Shown here: positions 16,600-24,963 of the stretch, piece after piece
Layout of the letters: the number at the start of each line of letters is the position of its first letter
Position numbering within the stretch: the stretch's first letter is position 1
From: Streptomyces fulvoviolaceus
GTDB taxonomy: Bacteria; Actinomycetota; Actinomycetes; Streptomycetales; Streptomycetaceae
Assembly: GCF_000718165.1 (NCBI RefSeq)
Contig: NZ_JOEY01000027.1
Coordinates: forward strand, 89,922 to 153,921
Length of the DNA: 64,000 bases
Direction: 5' to 3'
Made by a program: the position numbers and the translations under genes
Notes under the pieces: model-generated
Told to the model about the DNA's origin: nothing
The model's database searches: none
The model's input: only the letters and a program-made list of their open reading frames with translations

Positions 16600-16631
16600 A
16601 AGGGCCCGGCAGCTTCGGATGCCGGGCCCTT
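16600..16631 (+). terminator. Terminator after bpa
   Basis: Perfect 12-bp stem AAGGGCCCGGCA/TGCCGGGCCCTT around an 8-nt loop, 19 bp after the bpa stop. Confidence 0.85.
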
Positions 16632-16919
16632 TACTCGTTCTACTCGTTCGGGTTCTTGTGCGGCTTCAGTGCGAAGTCGGTGTGCGTGACCTTGGCCACG
16701 GCCCGCCGCCGGCCGAGCCGACCTCAGGGCACGGACACGTCAAGCTCGGTGCCCGTTCCGTGGCCGTAAGCGAAAGAAGCGTCGCGCAAGCGTTACAGGT
16801 GCCCTACGGCCGGTACACAGGATTTGCACGCCGGCACGTAATACAGGTTTGATGACCGGTCCGTCTCGGTCCGGTCCCCGGGCTCATCCCGGACCGGTGG
16901 CTTGCGCGGAGGCTGTAGC
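16632..16919. other. 288-bp upstream region of the kinase; no gene seen
   Basis: No convincing coding frame. It holds several GC-rich inverted stretches (ACCGGTCC-type near 16855-16900) and a weak promoter-like TTGCAC (16824-16829) with TTTGAT 18 bp later. GGAGG at 16908-16912 serves the short leader ORF at 16920. Confidence 0.4.
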
Positions 16920-16982
16920 GTGGCCGACGGAGACCGTAACAACACCGCGCGCACCGCGGGCAGAAACGACGGCGAGGACTGA
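16920..16982 (+). CDS. Possible 20-codon leader peptide coupled to the kinase
   Basis: GTG start 7 nt after a perfect GGAGG, encoding MADGDRNNTARTAGRNDGED, with stop TGA overlapping the kinase ATG (TGATG). The kinase itself has only GAGG 4 nt before its ATG. The strong ribosome-binding site and one-base overlap suggest translational coupling. It could instead be the displaced original start of the kinase after a frameshift. Coding status is inferred from signals only. Confidence 0.4.
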   Translation: MADGDRNNTARTAGRNDGED

Positions 16983-18535
16983 TGGCACAGCAGCAGCGCG
17001 CTCAGGGCCCGTCCGACCCCGAGGCGACTGGCGGCGGGATGTCAGATGCGCCGGAATTGTGGGGTAACGGCGGGCTGGTCGGCGACGGCCGATATCGACT
17101 GACACGCAGACTCGGCCGGGGCGGCATGGCCGAGGTGTTCGCGGCCGAGGACGTACGTCTCGGACGCACCGTGGCGGTCAAGCTGCTGCGCGCCGACCTT
17201 GCCGAGGACCCGGTTTCCAAGGCCCGCTTCACGCGCGAGGCCCAGTCCGTGGCCGGCCTCAACCACCACGCGATCGTCGCCGTGTACGACTCCGGCGAGG
17301 ACTTCGTCGGCGGTCAGTCCGTGCCGTACATCGTCATGGAGATCGTCGAGGGGCGCACGATCCGCGACCTCCTCCTCAACGCCGAGGCGCCCGGCCCCGA
17401 GCAGGCCCTGATCATCGTCTCCGGTGTGCTGGAGGCGCTCGCCTACTCGCACCAGCACGGCATCGTGCACCGCGACATCAAGCCGGCGAACGTCATCATC
17501 ACGCACAACGGCGCCGTCAAGGTCATGGACTTCGGCATCGCCCGCGCGCTGCACGGCGCCCAGTCGACGATGACGCAGACCGGCATGGTCATGGGCACCC
17601 CGCAGTACCTCTCCCCGGAGCAGGCGCTCGGCAAGGCGGTCGATCACCGCTCCGACCTGTACGCGACGGGCTGCCTGCTCTACGAACTCCTCGCCCTGCG
17701 GCCCCCGTTCACCGGCGAGACCCCGCTGTCCGTGGTCTACCAGCACGTCCAGGACATCCCGACGCCGCCGTCGGAGTTCTCCGACGCCTCGCCGCCGGAG
17801 CTCGACGGGCTCGTCATGCGCTCGCTCGCCAAGGAGCCGGACGACCGCTTCCAGACGGCCGAGGAGATGCGCGGGCTGATCCAGTACGGCCTGCAGATGC
17901 TGTACGACCAGGGCAGTCACACCGGCACCTGGAACACCGGCCCGGTGAACGCGCACGACGGCCGGCAGACCCCGGCGGGAGGCTTCGCGAGCACGACCGT
18001 GCTGCGCCAGACCGGCGACCCCTCCGGCACCGCCCAGATCCCCCGGCCCATCCTGCCCTCCGGCTACGGCGGCGGGGACGACGGCGGCTTCGAGGGGAAC
18101 GGCAACAAGGGCAGCGGCCGCGGCAAGCTCTGGATCCTCGCCGTGCTCGCGGTGGTCGCCATTGCCGCGGGCGTCGCGCTTGCGCTCAACGGCGGTGACG
18201 GGGGCGGTGGCGGCAACGGCACCACGACGTCGCCGACCGCCTCGCAGACCACCGACGACGAGACGGCCAGCGAGACGCCGAGCGACGAGGCGACGGACGA
18301 GGCCACCGACACGTCCACGGACGACGGCACGAGTTCCGGCGGCTCCAGCTACACGCCGTCGTACACGCCTTCGTACACGCAGTCCTACACGCCTTCGCCC
18401 ACGGCGACGCAGCCGTCCGAGACGGCGACTGAGCCGACGGAGACGGCCGAGCCGACCGAGACGGCGACGCAGCCCACGGAGACGGCCGAGCCGACGGACA
18501 CCGCCGGGGGCGACACCGAAGGCGGCGAAGGCTGA
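16982..18535 (+). CDS. PknB-family serine/threonine protein kinase, membrane-anchored
   Basis: 517 residues. The cytoplasmic kinase domain covers about residues 38-300: glycine loop LGRGGMAEVF, VAVKLL lysine, catalytic loop HRDIKPANV, DFGIARAL, and activation segment ending GTPQYLSPEQ. After a Gly-rich linker a single transmembrane helix (LWILAVLAVVAIAAGVALAL) precedes an extracellular tail of Thr/Ser/Pro/Glu repeats (YTPS and TETA units). There are no PASTA domains, so muropeptide binding is not supported; the tail probably spans or senses the wall by another route. A later ATG at 17039 is possible. Its substrate is unknown. Confidence 0.9.
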   Translation: MAQQQRAQGPSDPEATGGGMSDAPELWGNGGLVGDGRYRLTRRLGRGGMAEVFAAEDVRLGRTVAVKLLRADLAEDPVSKARFTREAQSVAGLNHHAIVAVYDSGEDFVGGQSVPYIVMEIVEGRTIRDLLLNAEAPGPEQALIIVSGVLEALAYSHQHGIVHRDIKPANVIITHNGAVKVMDFGIARALHGAQSTMTQTGMVMGTPQYLSPEQALGKAVDHRSDLYATGCLLYELLALRPPFTGETPLSVVYQHVQDIPTPPSEFSDASPPELDGLVMRSLAKEPDDRFQTAEEMRGLIQYGLQMLYDQGSHTGTWNTGPVNAHDGRQTPAGGFASTTVLRQTGDPSGTAQIPRPILPSGYGGGDDGGFEGNGNKGSGRGKLWILAVLAVVAIAAGVALALNGGDGGGGGNGTTTSPTASQTTDDETASETPSDEATDEATDTSTDDGTSSGGSSYTPSYTPSYTQSYTPSPTATQPSETATEPTETAEPTETATQPTETAEPTDTAGGDTEGGEG

Positions 18536-18563
18536 TCAGCCTCCACTGACGCACACTCCGCAC

Positions 18564-18599
18564 GCGCGCGTGGGACCCGGGAACGGGCTCCACGCGCGC
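18564..18599. terminator. Hairpin between convergent kinase and phosphotransferase genes
   Basis: 10-bp outer stem GCGCGCGTGG/CCACGCGCGC plus a 4-bp inner CCCG/CGGG stem. It is placed between the two convergent genes and could serve both. Confidence 0.65.
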
Positions 18600-18627
18600 T
18601 TGCCGGGCTCCTGTGCCGGCCGCCGTG

Positions 18628-19704
18628 TCAGTCGCCGTGCCGGTCTTCATGTCCGGCGGCGAACGCGTCGCACACCGCGTCGTACTCCCGCGTCCACCAC
18701 ACCGCGAGCGCCGAGGCCGCCGGGAACTGCGGGTCCGCGCGGGTGTCGCCGCGCTCGTAGTGCCAGCGCAGCATCCAGAAGTCGTTGAGGCGCTCCCACC
18801 ACACGCGGTGCACGGCCGCCGCGAGCTGGGAGGGCGTGGCCCCGGCCGCGCGCCGGTACGCGCGCGCGTACGCCCGCACCTTCGGCAGGTCGAGCGCCCC
18901 CGCGGGCCGTACGAAGAAGATCGCGGCGGCGCGTACGGCCTCCTCCGCGCGGGGCTTCACGCCGAGCCGGTCCCAGTCGACGATCGCGGCGGGCGCGTCG
19001 CCCTTGTAGAGCAGGTTGAACGGGTGGAAGTCGCCGTGCACCCAGCCCACCGAGCCGCCGTGCGGAGGCCGCCGGCCGGCGTGCTGTTCCAGCAGTGCGC
19101 GCCGCTCCAGGAGGCGGTGGCGGGCCAGTTCGTCGAAGGAGTCGGCGGGGCGGTGGCGGCGTACGCGCGCGAGGAGGTCGTCGATGAGGGCGAAGGTGTC
19201 GGCGGGGTCGGCGCTTCCGTCGGCGGGGGCGGCGCCCCCGGCGGGTTGGGTGCGCGCCCGCGCGTGCGCCGGCATCACGCGCTCCAGGCTCGCATGCACC
19301 ACCCCCAGCAGCGCTCCGAGCCGCCCGCACTGGCCGGCGGTGAGCTGGCCGCCGTGGCGGTGCCGCCCCTCGATCCACGGGTGCAGGGCGTACGCGTGAC
19401 CGCCGACGACCGCCACCGTGCGCCCGTCGTGGCCGGTGAGCGGCGGCGCCACCGGGACGCCCAGGTCGGCCAGGCGCTGGGTGGCCCGGTGCTGGCGGGC
19501 GATCGCGGCCGGGTCGGCGGTCTCCGGGTCGAAGTGGTGCTTGAGGAAGTAGCGGCCGCGGGTCGTACAGAGCCGGTAGCCGCGGTTGAGCAGCCCCTGG
19601 TCGACGGGTTCGCAGGCGAGGGCGGAACCGGCGGCGTACTGGCGGAGGAGGGCGCCCAACGGGGGCGCGTGAGGCATGAGGGGTGGTACACATGGGCGCG
19701 GCAC
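18628..19704 (-). CDS. Aminoglycoside phosphotransferase-family (APH) kinase-like protein
   Basis: 358 residues from GTG 19704 (ATG 19677 gives 349). APH/choline-kinase fold: the catalytic loop WVHGDFHPFNLLY and metal-binding IVDWDRL correspond to the HxDxxxxN and D motifs (about residues 225-250). N-terminal GLLNRGYRL and the YFLKHH lysine bind ATP. Family members phosphorylate antibiotics, choline, homoserine or other small hydroxyl compounds; nothing nearby points to a substrate, so resistance is not implied. No Shine-Dalgarno precedes either start. TAGCAT 7 nt before GTG 19704 could be a -10 giving a leaderless mRNA. Confidence 0.82.
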   Translation of the reverse strand: MPRPCVPPLMPHAPPLGALLRQYAAGSALACEPVDQGLLNRGYRLCTTRGRYFLKHHFDPETADPAAIARQHRATQRLADLGVPVAPPLTGHDGRTVAVVGGHAYALHPWIEGRHRHGGQLTAGQCGRLGALLGVVHASLERVMPAHARARTQPAGGAAPADGSADPADTFALIDDLLARVRRHRPADSFDELARHRLLERRALLEQHAGRRPPHGGSVGWVHGDFHPFNLLYKGDAPAAIVDWDRLGVKPRAEEAVRAAAIFFVRPAGALDLPKVRAYARAYRRAAGATPSQLAAAVHRVWWERLNDFWMLRWHYERGDTRADPQFPAASALAVWWTREYDAVCDAFAAGHEDRHGD

Positions 19705-19779
19705 GCGCCAGATGCTAGGGCACGATCCGGGCCTGTGAGCTGGGCGTTGTCACAGACAGTCGCTGACAGTCTCTTTCGG

Positions 19780-20202
19780 TCACGGCATGTGCTCGAAGTG
19801 GCGTTCCAGGGCGCCGTCCGTCGAGTGCACGGTCCCGAACTGGGGCTCGACGGCCAGATAGACGGGCTCGTACGGCTCGCCGTCCACGGAGCGGGGAGCG
19901 GGGCCGAAGCGCTCGATCTCGGCGGCGGTGGGGTCGTACGCCGCGCACTCGCCCACGACCTGCACCGACCACAGGCCCTCCCCCGGGCGGGCGAAGCTCA
20001 GGTTGTCGGAGCCGTACGCGACCACGCCGCCGACGCACGCCCGGTGGTAACCGACGCTCCCCGGCATCCGGATCAGGAGCCGGCCGTCCACCACGATGTG
20101 GCGGGCGAAGGCGAGAAAGGGCAGGGCGCGCATGCTGGTGGCGACCCGGCCGTAGTCGGTACGGGCGAGCAGGTCGACGGCGAGCTGTTCGGCGGAGGGC
20201 AT
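19780..20202 (-). CDS. Pyridoxamine 5'-phosphate oxidase-fold (PPOX) flavin/F420-type protein
   Basis: 140 residues forming the small split beta-barrel of PPOX-like proteins (GRVATSMRALPFLAFARHIV..., then GVVAYGSDNLSF, and the GLWSVQVVGECAAY strand pair). Such proteins bind FMN, F420 or haem. It lies 69 bp downstream of a DevR-like response regulator in the same orientation, and DevR/DosR regulons contain such proteins, so it could be a target or partner in redox or gas sensing. That link is inference from position. Confidence 0.75.
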   Translation of the reverse strand: MPSAEQLAVDLLARTDYGRVATSMRALPFLAFARHIVVDGRLLIRMPGSVGYHRACVGGVVAYGSDNLSFARPGEGLWSVQVVGECAAYDPTAAEIERFGPAPRSVDGEPYEPVYLAVEPQFGTVHSTDGALERHFEHMP

Positions 20203-20271
20203 GTACTCACTGTGCGCGGAGGGGCAGCAGCGACAACAGGGACATAGGTCCCTAATGCGCTCGGTGACGCC

Positions 20272-20931
20272 TCAGTGTTTCTCCGCCTGCATCCGCGCCA
20301 CGTACGCGGCCGCCTGGGAGCGCCTCTGCATACCGAGTTTGGAAAGCAAACTCGAGACATAGTTCTTGATCGTCTTCTCGGCGAGGTGCAGCCGCTCACC
20401 GATCTGGCGGTTGGTGAGCCCCTCGCCGATCAGGTCGAGGATCCTGCGCTCCTGGTCGGTGAGGTGCGCGAGCTTGTCGTCGGACCTGGCGGTGCCGCCG
20501 TCGCGCAACCGCTCGAGCACGCGCGCGGTGGCCACCGGGTCGAGCAGGGACTTGCCGGCGGCGACGTCCCGGACGGCATCCAGCAGTTCGTTGCCGCGGA
20601 TCGCCTTGAGGACGTACCCGGAGGCGCCCGCCATGATCGCGTCGAAGAGGGCCTCGTCGTCGGCGAACGAGGTCAGCATCAGGCACTTCACCGACTCGTC
20701 CCCGGAGCGGATCTCGCGGCACACCTCGACGCCGCTGCCGTCCGGCAGCCGTACGTCGAGCACCGCGACGTCGGGCCGGGTGGCCGGGATCCGCGCCAGC
20801 GCTTCGGCCGCCGTGCCGGCCTCGCCGACGACCTCGATGTCCGCCTCGACCGACAGGAGTTCATGGACACCGCGCCGGACGACCTCGTGGTCGTCGAGGA
20901 GAAATACCCTGATTTTTCCTTCTTCGCGCAC
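20272..20931 (-). CDS. DevR/DosR-like NarL-family response regulator (orphan)
   Basis: 219 residues from GTG 20931. The receiver domain (residues about 6-125) has the acidic pocket LLDDHE, phospho-acceptor aspartate in [11 protein letters not shown] (about residue 57), conserved Ser/Thr in MLTSFADD and lysine in YVLKAIRG. A LuxR-type HTH (about 148-210; [20 protein letters not shown]) binds DNA. Length and sequence match DevR/DosR, the hypoxia/NO dormancy regulator. No histidine kinase is adjacent, so it is an orphan. From memory, S. coelicolor SCO3818 in the same context is phosphorylated by the unlinked kinase SCO0203. It diverges from bkd operon 1. Confidence 0.88.
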   Translation of the reverse strand: MREEGKIRVFLLDDHEVVRRGVHELLSVEADIEVVGEAGTAAEALARIPATRPDVAVLDVRLPDGSGVEVCREIRSGDESVKCLMLTSFADDEALFDAIMAGASGYVLKAIRGNELLDAVRDVAAGKSLLDPVATARVLERLRDGGTARSDDKLAHLTDQERRILDLIGEGLTNRQIGERLHLAEKTIKNYVSSLLSKLGMQRRSQAAAYVARMQAEKH

Positions 20932-21276
20932 GAGGTCAGTCTCACACAAGCTCCACGGACCTGCTCCGGGTGGGCTCTTCCCGTGACCTGGGTCACCGAT
21001 ATAACGTGCCGTTGTTCCGGCCCCCTGCAAGGCTGTGACCAGGAGTTGTTCCAGGCTTTCGGGATTTACTTGGAAATCCAAGCAAAATCCCAGGTCAGGA
21101 GGGGTTTCACAGAAATGTGGAGCACTGGGTAACGTGCCTTTTGCAGGGCGCTCGCCGGGGCACCTGTCACGCCTGTCCCGAACGAGCCGCACCCACCCCG
21201 TGCGTCCGTAGGGCCGCAGGTGAGCCGCACTGGCACCCGGCGAACCCGGGTACGCCGGACCGACGGAGGAGCACAC
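20932..21276. promoter_or_regulatory. Divergent control region: response regulator / bkd operon 1
   Basis: 345 bp without a gene. It contains two clear palindromes: GTGACC-TG-GGTCAC (20983-20996), 52 bp from the response regulator start, and CTTGG-AAAT-CCAAG (21069-21082), which extends imperfectly to GATTT/AAATC on both sides, about 195 bp before bkdA. Neither matches the ACCGAAC operator of operon 2, so the two bkd operons are probably controlled differently. GGAGGAG at 21265-21271 is the bkdA ribosome-binding site. Confidence 0.55.
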
Positions 21277-22461
21277 GTGACCGTGGAGAGCACTGCCGCG
21301 CGCACACCGCGACGCAGCGCCAGTACCAAGAGCCCGGCCGGCAAGCGCACGACCGCCAAGAAGGCGCCGGGCACCGACCCCGAGCTCGTGCAACTGCTGA
21401 CGCCCGAGGGCAAGCGCGTCAAGAACGCCGAGTACGACTCGTACGTCGCCGGCATCACCCCCGATGAGCTCCGCGGTCTGTACCGCGACATGGTGCTCAC
21501 CCGCCGCTTCGACGCCGAGGCCACCTCCCTTCAGCGCCAGGGCGAACTGGGCCTGTGGGCCTCGCTGCTCGGCCAGGAGGCCGCCCAGATCGGCTCCGGC
21601 CGGGCCACCCGCGAGGACGACTACGTCTTCCCGACCTACCGCGAGCACGGCGTCGCCTGGTGCCGAGGCGTCGACCCCACCAACCTGCTGGGCATGTTCC
21701 GCGGCGTGAACCACGGCGGCTGGGACCCCAACGACAACAACTTCCACCTGTACACGATCGTCATCGGCTCGCAGACGCTGCACGCGACGGGCTATGCGAT
21801 GGGCGTGGCCAAGGACGGCGCGGACAGCGCGGTCATCGCGTACTTCGGCGACGGCGCCTCCAGCCAGGGTGACGTGGCCGAGTCGTTCACCTTCTCCGCG
21901 GTCTACAACGCCCCGGTGGTGTTCTTCTGCCAGAACAACCAGTGGGCGATCTCCGAGCCGACCGAGAAGCAGACCCGCGTCCCGCTCTACCAGCGCGCGC
22001 AGGGCTACGGCTTCCCGGGCGTCCGCGTCGACGGCAACGACGTCCTCGCCTGCCTCGCCGTGACGAAGTGGGCGCTGGAGCGCGCTCGCCGCGGCGAGGG
22101 CCCGACGCTGGTCGAGGCGTACACCTACCGCATGGGCGCCCACACCACCTCCGACGACCCGACGAAGTACCGGGCCGACGAGGAGCGCGAGGCGTGGGAG
22201 GCGAAGGACCCGATCCTGCGCCTTCGTCGGTACCTCGAGGCCTCAAACCACGCGGACGAGGGATTTTTCGCGGAACTGGAGACCGAGAGCGAGGCGTTGG
22301 GAAGGCGAGTGCGCGAAGCGGTCCGCGCCATGCCGGACCCGGACCACTTCGCCATCTTCGAGCACGTGTACGCGGACGGGCATGCGCTCGTCGACGAGGA
22401 GCGAGCCCAGTTCGCCGCCTATCAGGCGTCGTTCGCGGACTCGGAGGGTGAGGGGGTCTGA
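21277..22461 (+). CDS. bkdA: Branched-chain 2-oxo acid dehydrogenase E1 alpha subunit (operon 1)
   Basis: 394 residues from GTG 21277, fixed by GGAGGAG 5 nt upstream. The ThDP motif runs from [14 protein letters not shown] to VFFCQNN. A basic Ala/Lys/Arg-rich N-terminal extension of about 45 residues differs from the Pro-rich one of the paralogue at 5420. The function is the first E1 step on branched-chain 2-oxo acids. It starts a three-gene operon with the same order as operon 2, so the window holds two complete E1-E2 sets on the same strand about 16 kb apart, an old duplication also known from S. coelicolor and S. avermitilis. Confidence 0.93.
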   Translation: MTVESTAARTPRRSASTKSPAGKRTTAKKAPGTDPELVQLLTPEGKRVKNAEYDSYVAGITPDELRGLYRDMVLTRRFDAEATSLQRQGELGLWASLLGQEAAQIGSGRATREDDYVFPTYREHGVAWCRGVDPTNLLGMFRGVNHGGWDPNDNNFHLYTIVIGSQTLHATGYAMGVAKDGADSAVIAYFGDGASSQGDVAESFTFSAVYNAPVVFFCQNNQWAISEPTEKQTRVPLYQRAQGYGFPGVRVDGNDVLACLAVTKWALERARRGEGPTLVEAYTYRMGAHTTSDDPTKYRADEEREAWEAKDPILRLRRYLEASNHADEGFFAELETESEALGRRVREAVRAMPDPDHFAIFEHVYADGHALVDEERAQFAAYQASFADSEGEGV

Positions 22462-22463
22462 TC

Positions 22464-23459
22464 ATGGCGGCAGAAACCGTGACATCCAAAAGCATGGCCC
22501 TGGCCAAGGCGATCAACGAATCGCTGCGCCGCGCCCTGGACTCCGACCCCAAGGTCATCATCATGGGCGAGGACGTCGGCAAGCTCGGCGGCGTCTTCCG
22601 CGTGACGGACGGCCTCCAGAAGGACTTCGGCGAGAGCCGCGTCATCGACACCCCGCTCGCCGAGTCGGGCATCGTCGGCACGGCGATCGGCCTCGCCCTC
22701 CGCGGCTACCGCCCGGTCGTGGAGATCCAGTTCGACGGCTTCGTCTTCCCGGCCTACGACCAGATCGTCACGCAGCTCGCGAAGATGCACGCGCGCTCGC
22801 TCGGCAAGGTCAAGCTCCCGGTCGTCGTCCGCATCCCCTACGGCGGCGGCATCGGCGCGGTCGAGCACCACTCGGAGTCCCCCGAGGCGCTGTTCGCGCA
22901 CGTGTCGGGCCTGAAGATCGTGAGCCCCTCCAACCCGTCCGACGCGTACTGGATGATGCAGCAGGCCATCCAGAGCGACGACCCGGTGATCTTCTTCGAG
23001 CCCAAGCGACGCTACTGGGACAAGGCCGAGGTCAACACCGAGGCGATCCCCGGCCCGCTGCACAAGGCCCAGGTGGTCCGCGAGGGCACGGACCTCACGC
23101 TCGTCGCCTACGGCCCCATGGTGAAGCTCTGCCAGGAGGTCGCCGACGCGGCCGCCGAGGAGGGCCGGTCCCTGGAGGTCCTCGACCTGCGCTCGGTCTC
23201 GCCCCTGGACTTCGACTCGATCCAGACCTCGGTGGAGAAGACACGCCGCCTCGTGGTGGTCCACGAGGCGCCGGTCTTCTTCGGTTCGGGCGCGGAGATC
23301 GCCGCCCGGATCACCGAGCGCTGCTTCTACCACCTGGAGGCACCGGTGCTCAGGGTCGGCGGCTACCACGCCCCGTACCCGCCGGCCCGCCTGGAGGACG
23401 AGTACCTGCCGGGCCTGGACCGGGTGCTCGACGCCGTCGACCGTGCCCTGGCGTACTGA
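22464..23459 (+). CDS. bkdB: Branched-chain 2-oxo acid dehydrogenase E1 beta subunit (operon 1)
   Basis: 331 residues, ATG 2 bp after the E1 alpha stop region. Transketolase-type pyrimidine domain with MGEDVGKLGGVFRVTDGLQ, IRIPYGGGIGAVEHHS and EPKRRYWDK, and C-terminal domain with TERCFYHLEAPVLRV. Colinear with the product of 6556-7560 along its full length. Forms the E1 heterotetramer with the upstream subunit. No unusual features. Confidence 0.94.
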   Translation: MAAETVTSKSMALAKAINESLRRALDSDPKVIIMGEDVGKLGGVFRVTDGLQKDFGESRVIDTPLAESGIVGTAIGLALRGYRPVVEIQFDGFVFPAYDQIVTQLAKMHARSLGKVKLPVVVRIPYGGGIGAVEHHSESPEALFAHVSGLKIVSPSNPSDAYWMMQQAIQSDDPVIFFEPKRRYWDKAEVNTEAIPGPLHKAQVVREGTDLTLVAYGPMVKLCQEVADAAAEEGRSLEVLDLRSVSPLDFDSIQTSVEKTRRLVVVHEAPVFFGSGAEIAARITERCFYHLEAPVLRVGGYHAPYPPARLEDEYLPGLDRVLDAVDRALAY

Positions 23460-23469
23460 GGAGAGGGTC

Positions 23470-24882
23470 GTGACGACGATGACTGAAGCGTCCGTGCGGG
23501 AGTTCAAGATGCCCGACGTGGGCGAGGGACTCACCGAGGCCGAGATCCTCAAGTGGTACGTCCAGCCCGGCGACACGGTGACGGACGGCCAGGTGGTGTG
23601 CGAGGTGGAGACGGCGAAGGCGGCCGTCGAACTCCCCATCCCCTACGACGGAGTGGTCCGCGAACTCCGCTTCCCCGAGGGCACCACGGTGGACGTGGGC
23701 ACGGCGATCATCGCGGTGGACGTGGCGGGCGGGGGCGCGGCTCCGGCCGAGGCATCCGTCGAAGCCCCCGCACCCGAGACCGCTGTGGAGAAGAAGCCGG
23801 AGGGCCGCACGCCGGTCCTCGTCGGCTACGGCGTCGCCACCTCCTCGACCAAGCGCCGCCCGCGCAAGGGCCCCGAGGTCCCGGTCCAGCAGGCCTCGGC
23901 CGAGAAGATCCAGGCCGTCCAGGCGGTCCAGACCGAGCTGAACGGCCACGGCCCGGCCGCCGCCGTGGAGTCCCGCCCCCTGGCCAAGCCGCCGGTGCGC
24001 AAGCTGGCGAAGGACCTGGGCGTCGACCTGGCGACGGTGACCCCGTCCGGCCCGGACGGCATCATCACGCGCGAGGACGTGCACGCGGCGGTGACGCCGG
24101 TTCCCGAACCGGTCGTCGAGGCGCCCGAGCCTGTCCGGGCCGCCGCCCCCGTGCCCGCCCCGGTCGCGTCGTACGACGCGACCCGTGAGACCCGTATCCC
24201 GGTCAAGGGCGTCCGCAAGGCCACGGCCGCGGCGATGATCGGCTCCGCCTTCACCGCGCCGCACGTCACCGAGTTCGTGACGGTCGACGTGACCCGCACG
24301 CTGAAGCTGGTCGAGGAGCTCAAGCAGGACAAGGATCTCGCCGGTCTCCGGGTGAACCCGCTCCTGCTCATCGCCAAGGCCCTCCTGGTCGCCATCAGGC
24401 GCAACCCGGACATCAACGCTTCCTGGGACGAGCCGAACCAGGAGATCGTGCTCAAGCACTACGTCAACCTGGGCATCGCGGCGGCCACTCCTCGCGGCCT
24501 GATCGTCCCGAACATCAAGGACGCCCACGCGAAGACGCTGCCGCAACTGGCCGAGTCCCTGGGCGAGCTGGTCGCCACGGCCCGCGAGGGCAGGACGTCC
24601 CCCGCGGCCATGCAGGGCGGCACGGTCACCATCACCAACGTCGGCGTCTTCGGCGTCGACACCGGCACGCCGATCCTCCCGCCCGGCGAGGCCGCGATCC
24701 TCGCGGTCGGCTCGATCAAGCTCCAGCCGTGGGTCCACAAGGGCAAGGTGAAGCCGCGCCAGGTGACGACCCTGGCACTGAGCTTCGATCACCGGCTGGT
24801 GGACGGGGAGTTGGGCTCCAAGGTGCTGGCCGATGTGGCCGCGATTCTGGAGCAGCCGAAGAAGCTGATTACCTGGGGGTGA
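23470..24882 (+). CDS. bkdC: Branched-chain 2-oxo acid dehydrogenase E2 (operon 1)
   Basis: 470 residues from GTG 23470 (GAGGAG 6 nt upstream; ATG 23479 is a weaker alternative). Lipoyl domain residues 8-84 with lysine in EVETAKAAVELP; Ala/Pro/Glu linkers; subunit-binding domain (PPVRKLAKDLGVDL, about 178-212); catalytic domain ending SFDHRLVDGELG. The catalytic domain has no counterpart of the Gly/Pro insertion seen in the E2 of operon 2. A strong hairpin follows at 24911-24949. No E3 gene in the operon. Confidence 0.94.
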   Translation: MTTMTEASVREFKMPDVGEGLTEAEILKWYVQPGDTVTDGQVVCEVETAKAAVELPIPYDGVVRELRFPEGTTVDVGTAIIAVDVAGGGAAPAEASVEAPAPETAVEKKPEGRTPVLVGYGVATSSTKRRPRKGPEVPVQQASAEKIQAVQAVQTELNGHGPAAAVESRPLAKPPVRKLAKDLGVDLATVTPSGPDGIITREDVHAAVTPVPEPVVEAPEPVRAAAPVPAPVASYDATRETRIPVKGVRKATAAAMIGSAFTAPHVTEFVTVDVTRTLKLVEELKQDKDLAGLRVNPLLLIAKALLVAIRRNPDINASWDEPNQEIVLKHYVNLGIAAATPRGLIVPNIKDAHAKTLPQLAESLGELVATAREGRTSPAAMQGGTVTITNVGVFGVDTGTPILPPGEAAILAVGSIKLQPWVHKGKVKPRQVTTLALSFDHRLVDGELGSKVLADVAAILEQPKKLITWG

Positions 24883-24910
24883 CGACCCGGGGCGGTATAG
24901 GTTGAAGTCT

Positions 24911-24949
24911 GAAGGGACGGCCGCAAGTTCTGATTGCGGCCGCCCCTTC
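24911..24949. terminator. Bidirectional terminator between bkdC and the BRO-N gene
   Basis: 16-bp stem starting GAAGGGACGGCCGCAA with one mismatch against the right arm TTGCGGCCGCCCCTTC, 7-nt loop. It lies between two convergent genes and serves both. Confidence 0.85.
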
Positions 24950-24963
24950 ATTCGTGAGGTCGG

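Noticed and set aside
18628..19704. APH-family gene as an antibiotic resistance determinant
   Set aside because: The family is broad (choline, homoserine, fructosamine and other kinases) and there is no biosynthetic or resistance context.
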